Positions 8,500-15,504 of a stretch of 26,610 bases of DNA are shown here, piece after piece; position 1 is the stretch's first letter; each line of letters starts with the position of its first letter. Made by a program: the position numbers and the translations under genes. Source of the DNA: Deltaproteobacteria bacterium UBA6601 (GTDB lineage: Bacteria; Myxococcota_A; UBA796; UBA9615). The stretch is from assembly GCA_002433485.1 (NCBI GenBank), contig DJIF01000048.1:2995-29604 (forward strand). The letters run 5' to 3'. The notes beneath the pieces were generated by a model, which worked only from the letters and a program-made list of their open reading frames with translations, had not been told where the DNA came from and did not search any database.

Positions 8500-9225
8500 A
8501 TGATCTTTCGACAGCTCTTTGATCGTGAGTCCTGCACCTATACGTACTTGCTCGCCGATCCGTGCAGCAAAGAGGCGCTGCTCATTGATCCGGTACTGGA
8601 GCAGGTAGCGCGTGACCTTGAGATCATCGCAGAGTTGGGCCTCAAGCTCCGCTTTACCCTGGAGACCCACGTCCACGCTGACCACATCACCGGTGCCGAT
8701 CGCCTGCGTGCTGCCACCGGTAGCAAGAGCGCCCTCAGCCCCAGGGGCGGCGCTGATTGTGCTGATCTGTATCTGGATCATGGCGATTGCATTGAGTTCG
8801 GCGAGCAGGTCCTGGAAGTGATCGCTACTCCGGGGCACACCAGTACCTGCCTTAGCTACTACCTGCGTTCGCAGGATATGGTCTTCACCGGTGACACCCT
8901 TTTTATTCGGGGCTGCGGTCGCACCGACTTCCAGCAGGGTTCCATTGGTGAACTCTACCGTTCGGTGAATGAGCGCCTGTTTACTCTGCCTGATGAGACT
9001 CGGGTCTATCCAGGTCATGACTATGCGGGACGGACCCTGTCGACTATCGGTGAAGAGAAGGCTCACAACCCTCGCCTGGGGGGAGGGCGTAGCCTGGCGG
9101 AGTTCACTGCGATCATGGAGGGGCTTGCTCTCTCAGACCCGAAGAAGATCGCTGTTTCGCTGCCCGCCAATCGCAACTGTGGCCGGCTTGATGCTGGTGA
9201 TGTCGCGGGTCCTGCTCAGTCTTAG
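8500..9225 (+). CDS. Persulfide dioxygenase (ETHE1-type metallo-beta-lactamase fold)
   Basis: This is a 241-residue enzyme that oxidises glutathione persulfide to sulfite using O2 and a mononuclear Fe(II). The ATG at 8500 was chosen over one at 8485 because the product then starts MIFRQLF, as family members do, and a GGA lies about 10 bases upstream. Visible motifs are THVHADH (56-62), PGH with His113, TGD with Asp132, the ETHE1/SDO signature GCGRTDFQ (138-145 region) and PGHDY with His173. In ETHE1 two His and one Asp hold the iron, here expected to be His57, His113 and Asp132. The C-terminus has an NxNCG-like element (NRNCG), as in several bacterial members. It is the first gene of the sulfur operon; sulfite, its product, is the expected substrate of the molybdoenzyme downstream. 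It is probably cytoplasmic. Confidence 0.93.
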   Translation: MIFRQLFDRESCTYTYLLADPCSKEALLIDPVLEQVARDLEIIAELGLKLRFTLETHVHADHITGADRLRAATGSKSALSPRGGADCADLYLDHGDCIEFGEQVLEVIATPGHTSTCLSYYLRSQDMVFTGDTLFIRGCGRTDFQQGSIGELYRSVNERLFTLPDETRVYPGHDYAGRTLSTIGEEKAHNPRLGGGRSLAEFTAIMEGLALSDPKKIAVSLPANRNCGRLDAGDVAGPAQS

Positions 9226-9248
9226 CGCTTGGGCCTGGAGCTGATGTG

Positions 9249-9683
9249 ATGGAGAATTTCACGCCTCTGTTGTCGGCCCTGGGCGGTGTCTTGATTGGTC
9301 TGGCCGCGGTCCTGTTGCTGCTGTGGCAGGGCCGAATCGCCGGGATCAGCGGCATTCTTGGGTCCCTGTGGACCCGGCAGGGTCGAGCCGGCGCTTCCTT
9401 CCGGCTGCCCTTTTTGCTGGGCCTGGTCCTCACCGGTGTGCTGCTGGCCCAGTTGCACCCTGCTGGCTTCGCCGTCGAGGTGAGTCGTTCTCCAGCGGCT
9501 CTCATTGCCGCCGGTCTGTTGGTGGGCTTCGGTACTCAATTGGGCTCGGGCTGCACCAGTGGTCACGGTGTCTGCGGGCTCGGCCGACTTTCTTCGCGCT
9601 CCCTGGCGGCCACTCTGACGTTCATGGCCAGTGGGGCAATTACCGCTGCGGTGGTCACGCATCTTCTGGGAGGGACCCTGTGA
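9249..9683 (+). CDS. YeeE/YedE (PmpA-like) sulfur permease subunit
   Basis: This is a 144-residue membrane protein with about four hydrophobic segments. It contains the YeeE/YedE signature GFGTQLGSGCTSGHGVCGLG (Cys102, Cys109), which in this family (TsuA thiosulfate transporter, PmpAB) carries cysteines that contact the sulfur substrate. The ATG at 9249 has GGAG eight bases upstream; a GTG at 9246 is an alternative. It covers only the first half of a full-length TsuA-type permease; the second half is the next gene, so the two products should assemble. It follows the dioxygenase gene by 23 bases. The substrate (thiosulfate, or another reduced or sulfane sulfur species) cannot be fixed from sequence. 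Confidence 0.87.
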   Translation: MENFTPLLSALGGVLIGLAAVLLLLWQGRIAGISGILGSLWTRQGRAGASFRLPFLLGLVLTGVLLAQLHPAGFAVEVSRSPAALIAAGLLVGFGTQLGSGCTSGHGVCGLGRLSSRSLAATLTFMASGAITAAVVTHLLGGTL

Positions 9684-10156
9684 TCGCGGTCACAGCTTTT
9701 GTGGTGGGGGTCATCTTCGCTGTCGGCCTGGTCCTCGGTGGGATGACCCAGCCCCTTAAGGTGATCGCCTTTCTTGATGTCAGTGGTGGTGCTTGGGACC
9801 CCAGCCTCGCTCTGGTTATGGGCGGTGCTCTGACCGTCTACGTTGCCGGCTTTCGTTGGGTTAAGCGCAGGGCACGTCCGGTGTTTGAACAGACCTTTTT
9901 TCTACCGGAACGCAGTGATATGCCGCCGCGACTCTTTGTGGGGGGCGGGCTGTTTGGGGCGGGCTGGGCCCTTTCGGGCTTTTGCCCGGGTCCGGCCCTG
10001 GTCTCGGTCGGTGCTGGGATGGCTGAAGCCTGGTACTTCTTTCCAGCGATGCTCGCAGGGATGGGACTGTTTCAGCTTTATGAGCGCCGACTTGGCGATG
10101 CTTCCCAGGGAATTGAAGCTGGCCAGGAGGCCCCTGTAGCAGGAGGGCAGGAGTGA
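9680..10156 (+). CDS. YeeE/YedE (PmpB-like, DUF6691-type) sulfur permease subunit
   Basis: This is a 158-residue membrane protein. The frame is open far upstream over the previous gene, but GTG at 9680 is the convincing start: a GGGAGGG site lies at 9668-9674 and the start overlaps the preceding stop as GTGA. Family hallmarks are GGMTQPLKVIAFLDVSG with AWDPSLALVMGGA, and GFCPGPALVS near residue 100 (Cys102). This is the C-terminal half of the YeeE/YedE permease fold, so with the previous product it would give one two-subunit transporter with three conserved-type cysteines. The last 20 or so residues are polar and cytoplasmic-like. Confidence 0.87.
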   Translation: MIAVTAFVVGVIFAVGLVLGGMTQPLKVIAFLDVSGGAWDPSLALVMGGALTVYVAGFRWVKRRARPVFEQTFFLPERSDMPPRLFVGGGLFGAGWALSGFCPGPALVSVGAGMAEAWYFFPAMLAGMGLFQLYERRLGDASQGIEAGQEAPVAGGQE

Positions 10157-11829
10157 GCCTTGAAGGGCAGGGGACCCGGGTTCCCAACTACGGCTTCGTA
10201 GTTGACCTCGGTAAGTGTATTGGCTGTCACGCTTGCAGCACCGCCTGTAAATCGGAGAATCAGGTGCCATTGGGGGTCTACCGCACCTGGGTCAAGACGA
10301 CCGAGACCGGGGTCTACCCGGACACGCAGCGGCACTTTCAGGTGACCCGCTGCAATCACTGCGCAAACCCTCCCTGTGTGCGGATTTGTCCGACTCAGGC
10401 CATGTATCAGCGGGCCGATGGAATTGTTGAGTTTGATGGTGATGCCTGCATCGGCTGCAAGGCCTGTATGCAGGCCTGTCCTTATGACGCTATTTACATC
10501 GACCCGGAGACCCAAACCGCGGCCAAGTGTCACTATTGCTCGCACCGGATCGAACTTGAGCTGGAACCTGCCTGCGTGGTGGTGTGCCCTGAGCACGCCA
10601 TTATCTCTGGTGATTTGGACGATCCCAGCAGTGAGATTAGCGGCATTGTCACTCGCAATCAGGTCACAGTCAGTAAGCCAGAGCAGGGCACAGCGCCGAA
10701 GCTGTTTTACATTCAAGGAAGCGACGTCAACCTTCACCCGACCGCTGCTGAAACCCGCCCTCGGGGCCTTGCCACAGTGGACCTGGATCGTTCTCGGAGA
10801 GAGCAGGGCAGGGCTTCTGCACGAAGGGTGGAGGGTGAGCTGCGACGGGGCAGGAGTGGCCAGCAACTGCGGGCGCCACAGGCTCAGGGTCAGCCCCTTG
10901 CAGGCCCTATCCAGATTGGTGGGCGGCGGGCTGAGCATATGGTCCAGGTAGGCTATCGAGTCCATCACAAGATGCCTTGGCATTGGCCGGTTCCGGCCTA
11001 CCTCGTGACCAAAGGGGTGGCTGCAGGGATCGTGGTGAATCTGGCCTTCGCTTTGTTCTTTCTCGACCTCCGGCCCGGTCCCGAGTTGGCAAGCCTGTCC
11101 GGCTTTGTGGCTCTGGTCGCGATGGCCGCGACGACTGCGCTGTTGGTCTTTGATCTGGAGAAGCCCGAGCGCTTTCTCTACATCCTGCTGCGCCCCAACT
11201 GGAGCTCTTGGTTGGCCCGTGGTGCGGTGGTGCTGATCGGCATGAGCGCCCTGGTCGGGCTGTGGTTTGCCTTGGAGCTGGCGGTGGCGATGGGCTGGCT
11301 TAAGCCGGATCTGATGACCATCGTTCGGGGGCCGCTACTGGCGGCGTGTGCGTTGTTTGGGGTCGGCACCGCCATTTATACCGCCTTTCTTTTCGGTCAG
11401 GCTGAGGGCCGTGACCTCTGGCAGAGCCCCCTGCTGCCTCCCCACCTACTGGTTCAGGCGGTAATGGCTGGTGCCGCGGTGCTGCTGCTGATTGCGGCGG
11501 TGGTGCCCGTGTCAGAAGCGCTGCTTGGGTTCTTCCACTGGAGCTTCGCCGCCGCTCTTGTAGCCGATCTTTTCATGGTGCTGCTCGGTGAATTTGGGAT
11601 GCCTCATGCCAGCGAGGTAGCGGCCCGCGCTGCCCATGAAATTCGGCGTGGTCGCTATGCGCGACTGTTCTGGGTTGGAGCGATCCTGCTTGGGCACGGG
11701 CTGCCTCTGCTGCTGTTATTGCTGCCTGGTTTTTCTACATCTCTGCTCGCCGGCTGCTGCTGTCTGGTCGGCCTGTATTGCTTCGAGCATGCTTTTGTGA
11801 TGGCGCCCCAGGAGGTCCCCAATTCATGA
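10153..11829 (+). CDS. Fused four-cluster ferredoxin / NrfD membrane subunit (SoeB-SoeC-like)
   Basis: This is a 558-residue electron-transfer subunit of the molybdoenzyme encoded next. It starts at GTG in a GTGA overlap with the permease stop, with AGGAGGG at 10141-10147. Residues 15-150 hold sixteen cysteines in four sets (22/25/28/32, 67/70/75/79, 99/102/105/109, 126/129/141/145), enough for four [4Fe-4S] clusters as in PsrB/DmsB/SoeB. Residues about 200-265 are an Arg/Gln-rich linker. Residues about 280-550 are an NrfD/PsrC-type domain with about eight hydrophobic helices, expected to pass electrons to or from quinone. In characterised SoeABC and PsrABC these are two separate proteins; here they form one continuous frame, not a frameshift. 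There is no Tat signal, so the Fe-S part probably faces the cytoplasm. Confidence 0.9.
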   Translation: MSLEGQGTRVPNYGFVVDLGKCIGCHACSTACKSENQVPLGVYRTWVKTTETGVYPDTQRHFQVTRCNHCANPPCVRICPTQAMYQRADGIVEFDGDACIGCKACMQACPYDAIYIDPETQTAAKCHYCSHRIELELEPACVVVCPEHAIISGDLDDPSSEISGIVTRNQVTVSKPEQGTAPKLFYIQGSDVNLHPTAAETRPRGLATVDLDRSRREQGRASARRVEGELRRGRSGQQLRAPQAQGQPLAGPIQIGGRRAEHMVQVGYRVHHKMPWHWPVPAYLVTKGVAAGIVVNLAFALFFLDLRPGPELASLSGFVALVAMAATTALLVFDLEKPERFLYILLRPNWSSWLARGAVVLIGMSALVGLWFALELAVAMGWLKPDLMTIVRGPLLAACALFGVGTAIYTAFLFGQAEGRDLWQSPLLPPHLLVQAVMAGAAVLLLIAAVVPVSEALLGFFHWSFAAALVADLFMVLLGEFGMPHASEVAARAAHEIRRGRYARLFWVGAILLGHGLPLLLLLLPGFSTSLLAGCCCLVGLYCFEHAFVMAPQEVPNS

Positions 11830-14663
11830 GCGATGAAGAGCAGGACGGTGCCTTGCAGCAGATAGCTCAGCCGAGCTTCGCCGCGGCCGAAGCTGCTCCG
11901 ATCCCGCTTACCGTCCGTCATCCTGACGGTCGTATGTCACAGTATCCACCGCCTTCGAAGTGGAACGACTGGACCGAGTGGGACGGTAAGGCCTGGCCAA
12001 GGAAGGTGGCTCGTAACTACACCCTGGTACCGACGGTCTGCTTCAACTGTGAGTCCGCCTGCGGCCTGCTCGCTTACGTTGATCGGGAGACCTTTGAGGT
12101 GCGCAAGTTTGAGGGCAATCCAGCCCACCCGGGCAGCCGCGGTCGCAACTGTGCCAAGGGTCCTGCTACCCACAATCAGACCTATGATCCTGAGCGCATT
12201 CTCTATCCCCTTAAGCGGGTCGGTAAGCGGGGCGAGGGCAAGTGGCGTCGAGTGTCCTGGGATGAGGCTCTGGATGACATCTCGGCTCGGATGCGTGCCA
12301 GCCGCCTGCAGCGCCTGGACGGCATCATGTATCACGTCGGGCGACCGGGCGAGGACCACTATGCCAATCGGGTGGTCTCAGCCTGGGGGGTGGACGGTCA
12401 CAACAGCCACACCAACATCTGCTCGGCTGCCGCTCGGGCTGGCTATTCCCTGTGGAGCGCTGCGGACCGTCCGTCCCCGGACTACGCCAATGCTAGGGCG
12501 ATTCTATTGATCTCGGCTCACCTGGAGTCGGGTCATTATTTCAATCCTCATGCGCAGCGCATCATCGAGGCGCGCGAGAAGGGCGCCAAGATCATCACCC
12601 TGGATCCGCGACTCTCCAACACGGCGGCTAAGTCCGATGTCTGGTTACCGTCTTGGCCAGGTAGTGAGGCCGCGCTATTGCTCGCCATCGCCAACCACCT
12701 CATTCAGCGCGGGCTCTACGATCGGGACTTTGTCGAGCGGTGGGTCAACTGGCAGCAGTCCATCGAAGGGGCGGTCCATTTCGCCAGCGGACCTGCGTTG
12801 GAGGTCGCCGAGGCGGCGCTGGCTCGCCCCGAAGGCCCCTGCTTCGATGACTTTGACGCTCTGCTTCGGGCGCTCTATGTCGACTACACCTTCGAGCGTG
12901 CCGCCCGCGAGGCGCAGGTGCCCCTGGAGCGCATTGTTGAGGCTGCGGAGATCATTGCTTCGGCGGGCAATCGGCTCGCGGCGCATACCTGGCGAGCGGC
13001 CACCATGGGCAACCGCGGTGGTTGGCAGGTGGCGCGTTGCCTGTTTTTTCTCAACGTCCTCACTGGCTCGGTCGGAGCCGTGGGTGGGACTTCGCTGAAC
13101 TCCTGGAACAAGTTTGTTCCCAAGCCCCACCTCCAGCCGCCTCCCTTTACTGCCTGGAATGAGCTCCATCTGCCCGATGAGTGGCCCTTTGCCATGTACG
13201 AGATGAGCTTCTGTCTGCCTCACTTCCTTGAGGAAGGACGAGGCAAGGTCGATGTCTACTTCACGCGGGTCTACAACCCACTGTGGATCAATCCAGATGG
13301 CTTTATGTGGATGGAGGCCTTGGCCGATGAGGAACGCATCGGCTGTCATGTCGCTCTGACCCCAACCTGGAATGAGTCGGCCTGGTTCGCTGACTATGTG
13401 CTGCCCATGGGCCACGCCGGTGAGCGTCATGATCTGGTCAGTCAGGAGACCCACTCGTCTCAGTGGCTCGCCTTTCGGCAGCCGGTTCGGCGAGTAGCGA
13501 TGGAGCGGGCGGGGCGTCCGGTAGAGCGAACCTGGCAGGCCAATCCGGGTGAGGTCTGGGAAGAAGCTGAATTCTGGGTGGACCTCTCTGTGAAGATGGA
13601 CCCTGACGGCTCGCTGGGGATTCGTCAGTGGTTTGAGAGCCCCTATAGGCCTGGCGAGGTCTATACGATGGACGAGTACTTCGGTTGGATCTTTGAGAAC
13701 TCGGTGCCCGGCCTGCCGGAGGCGGCGGCCCGCGAGGGCCTCAGCCCTCTGGCTTATATGCGCAGGTACGGTGCCTTTGAGGTCGCTCGGGACCTTTATG
13801 ATGTCCACCGAGACAAGGGTTTTGGAACGCCTAGTGGACGCTTGGAGTTCTTCAGCCCGACCCTCAGCAGCTGGGGCTGGCCCGAGCAGCAGCACGTTAT
13901 TCCCTGGAGCCTCGAGAGCCACGTCTCGCCAGCGCAGATTGATCGTGCGGCTGGAGAAATGTTGCTGCTGCCAACCTTCCGCCTGCCCACTTTGATCCAT
14001 ACCCGCTCGGCCAACGCCAAGTGGTTGTACGAATTAAGTCATCGTAACCCCATCTGGATTCAACCCAGCGACGCCACTCGGCTCGGGGTTGAGACCGGAG
14101 ACCTGCTCCGTATTGAGACAGAGATTGGTTCGCTGGTTGACGCGGCGTGGGTAACCGAAGGGATCAAGCCCGGGATTGTTGCGATATCCCACCATCTGGG
14201 CCGCTGGCGTCTGGCCGAGTCTGAGGGGGTTGGGCAGGGGATGTCCAGCCTCGTCGACCTCAGCGATGACGGTAAAGGAGAGCGTGCACTGCACATTGTG
14301 CGTGGTGCTGGCGCCTACAATTCCAGCGATCCTGATACCGCTCGCATCTGGTGGCAGGACGTTGGAGTTCATCAGAATCTTACCCACGGGGTTCACCCCG
14401 ATCCGCTCTCAGGCGCTCACTGCTGGCACCAGAAGGCCTTGTCGGTGCGGAAGGCTGGTGCTGAGGATCGACTTGGTGATGTGAGGGTCGACACGAGGCG
14501 TTCCATGGAGGTCTATCGCAAGTGGCTCGCTCTCGCCCGGCCTGCCAGCATTAACAGCCCTGATGGGACCCGCCGGCCTTATTGGCTGAAGCGGCCCTTA
14601 AAGCCGACCCGGGCAGCCTATGCTCTGCCTACCGCTGGCTACCAGGGCGGTGAGGACCCTTGA
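11826..14663 (+). CDS. Molybdopterin oxidoreductase catalytic subunit (SoeA/PsrA/PhsA group)
   Basis: This is a 945-residue bis-MGD enzyme. ATG at 11826 overlaps the previous stop as ATGA; a longer open frame upstream lies in the previous gene. The N-terminal [4Fe-4S] site is VCFNCESAC...NCAKG (Cys72, 75, 79, 109). NICSAAARAG places Cys199 where sulfur-compound reductases of the DMSO reductase family supply the Mo ligand. LISAHLESGH, KIITLDPRLSNTAAKSD and a C-terminal molydopterin-dinucleotide-binding domain near residues 715-850 complete the fold. No twin-arginine signal is present, which favours the cytoplasmic sulfite dehydrogenase SoeA over exported PsrA, PhsA or ArrA. Adjacency to a sulfite-producing persulfide dioxygenase supports sulfite oxidation to sulfate. 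The substrate is inferred; polysulfide or thiosulfate activity is not excluded. Confidence 0.9.
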   Translation: MSDEEQDGALQQIAQPSFAAAEAAPIPLTVRHPDGRMSQYPPPSKWNDWTEWDGKAWPRKVARNYTLVPTVCFNCESACGLLAYVDRETFEVRKFEGNPAHPGSRGRNCAKGPATHNQTYDPERILYPLKRVGKRGEGKWRRVSWDEALDDISARMRASRLQRLDGIMYHVGRPGEDHYANRVVSAWGVDGHNSHTNICSAAARAGYSLWSAADRPSPDYANARAILLISAHLESGHYFNPHAQRIIEAREKGAKIITLDPRLSNTAAKSDVWLPSWPGSEAALLLAIANHLIQRGLYDRDFVERWVNWQQSIEGAVHFASGPALEVAEAALARPEGPCFDDFDALLRALYVDYTFERAAREAQVPLERIVEAAEIIASAGNRLAAHTWRAATMGNRGGWQVARCLFFLNVLTGSVGAVGGTSLNSWNKFVPKPHLQPPPFTAWNELHLPDEWPFAMYEMSFCLPHFLEEGRGKVDVYFTRVYNPLWINPDGFMWMEALADEERIGCHVALTPTWNESAWFADYVLPMGHAGERHDLVSQETHSSQWLAFRQPVRRVAMERAGRPVERTWQANPGEVWEEAEFWVDLSVKMDPDGSLGIRQWFESPYRPGEVYTMDEYFGWIFENSVPGLPEAAAREGLSPLAYMRRYGAFEVARDLYDVHRDKGFGTPSGRLEFFSPTLSSWGWPEQQHVIPWSLESHVSPAQIDRAAGEMLLLPTFRLPTLIHTRSANAKWLYELSHRNPIWIQPSDATRLGVETGDLLRIETEIGSLVDAAWVTEGIKPGIVAISHHLGRWRLAESEGVGQGMSSLVDLSDDGKGERALHIVRGAGAYNSSDPDTARIWWQDVGVHQNLTHGVHPDPLSGAHCWHQKALSVRKAGAEDRLGDVRVDTRRSMEVYRKWLALARPASINSPDGTRRPYWLKRPLKPTRAAYALPTAGYQGGEDP

Positions 14664-15430
14664 GCCAGCCAGGCATTCCCCTTGGCCCCCTTGCGATCGC
14701 CGAGTTGCTCGACGCTCGCGCTGATGATGACGAGCTGGCGGCTGCCGCTTATGAACTCTTCGGTCGCTCTGTGTTTCCCTTTGCTGGGGTGTTCTGCGAT
14801 CCCCAGGTCAGCTCCTGGGGCTCGCTTGCTGAGGCGCTCCGCCAGCCGCAGCTGCCGGTCTCTGAGCTTGTTTTGTGGTTGCCGCCGTTCTGCAACGCCC
14901 TTCTTGATCACTCCAGCCCTCTCGCCGAGGCCGTTGTGTGTGGACTGGAGGGATTGGTTGCCGAGTCCCTGTCGAGCACGCCCATGGGTGACGCGGCTGG
15001 CTTTGCACTAAGCCCTGCCGCGGCCCTTCCGGATCTCACCAGGACCAGTACTTCGCTCAAAGCCATTGTTGCCTGGCTGGTTACGCCATCCAGCAGCGGA
15101 ATCTTCCTCTCCATTGGCGTGCTTGAAGAGCTTGCTCGCAGCTTAGAGGTGCCGCGCGGCTTTGGCGGGCGGCGGCGGGTCCTTAGTGGTCTATTTGAAG
15201 CAGCGGCGCGCTTCGGTCTGGTGCCGCAGTTGCTGGATGCTCTTCGCTTTAGGGTCGAACGTCATCGCCTTGGCCTGGAGCGAAGGCCCTGGTCCCTGTC
15301 AGAACTGCAGCCCGCTGTCAGTCCGTGGGCAGAGCGTCTTGATGCCAGCTCCCGATTGCTTGATCAACTGGCGCAGCATTTGCCTGCCGCAGTGTCTGCA
15401 CAGCACCCGAGGGCAGGAGGCCCGTGCTAG
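14660..15430 (+). CDS. TorD/DmsD-like molybdoenzyme maturation chaperone
   Basis: This is a 256-residue, soluble, mostly alpha-helical protein. It starts at TTG in a TTGA overlap with the catalytic subunit stop, with GAGG about five bases upstream. The N-terminal half (AYELFGRSVFP) and the pattern of Leu/Ala-rich helices, size and position directly after a DMSO-reductase-family catalytic gene fit the TorD/NarJ/DmsD chaperone family, whose members guard the apoenzyme during cofactor insertion. Sequence conservation in that family is low, so the call leans on context. The catalytic subunit lacks a Tat signal, so export proofreading is unlikely to be its job. Confidence 0.6.
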   Translation: MSQPGIPLGPLAIAELLDARADDDELAAAAYELFGRSVFPFAGVFCDPQVSSWGSLAEALRQPQLPVSELVLWLPPFCNALLDHSSPLAEAVVCGLEGLVAESLSSTPMGDAAGFALSPAAALPDLTRTSTSLKAIVAWLVTPSSSGIFLSIGVLEELARSLEVPRGFGGRRRVLSGLFEAAARFGLVPQLLDALRFRVERHRLGLERRPWSLSELQPAVSPWAERLDASSRLLDQLAQHLPAAVSAQHPRAGGPC

Positions 15431-15445
15431 CCTGTTGCTACGGGC
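15420..15445 (+). terminator. Possible hairpin at the end of the sulfur operon
   Basis: GCCCGT (15420-15425) pairs with ACGGGC (15440-15445), with an inner AGC/GCT pair around a CTGTT loop and a three-base bulge. It overlaps the chaperone stop codon. No T-run follows, so it is not a classic intrinsic terminator. A second small inverted repeat, CGATC-GCG-GATCG, lies at 15455-15467. Confidence 0.25.
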
Positions 15446-15504
15446 ATGGGCGTTCGATCGCGGATCGCCGCGCCTGCAGTAGAGCGTCTGGGAGCAAGGT
15501 GTTC

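Noticed and set aside
10153..11829. Frameshift or chimeric join between separate SoeB and SoeC genes
   Set aside because: The frame is continuous through the linker with no stop and both domains are complete, so fusion is the simpler reading, although reads should confirm it.
12675..14000. 441-codon minus-strand frame opposite the molybdoenzyme gene
   Set aside because: It lies fully antisense to a strongly conserved catalytic subunit and shows no family motif; long antisense frames are usual in GC-rich genes.
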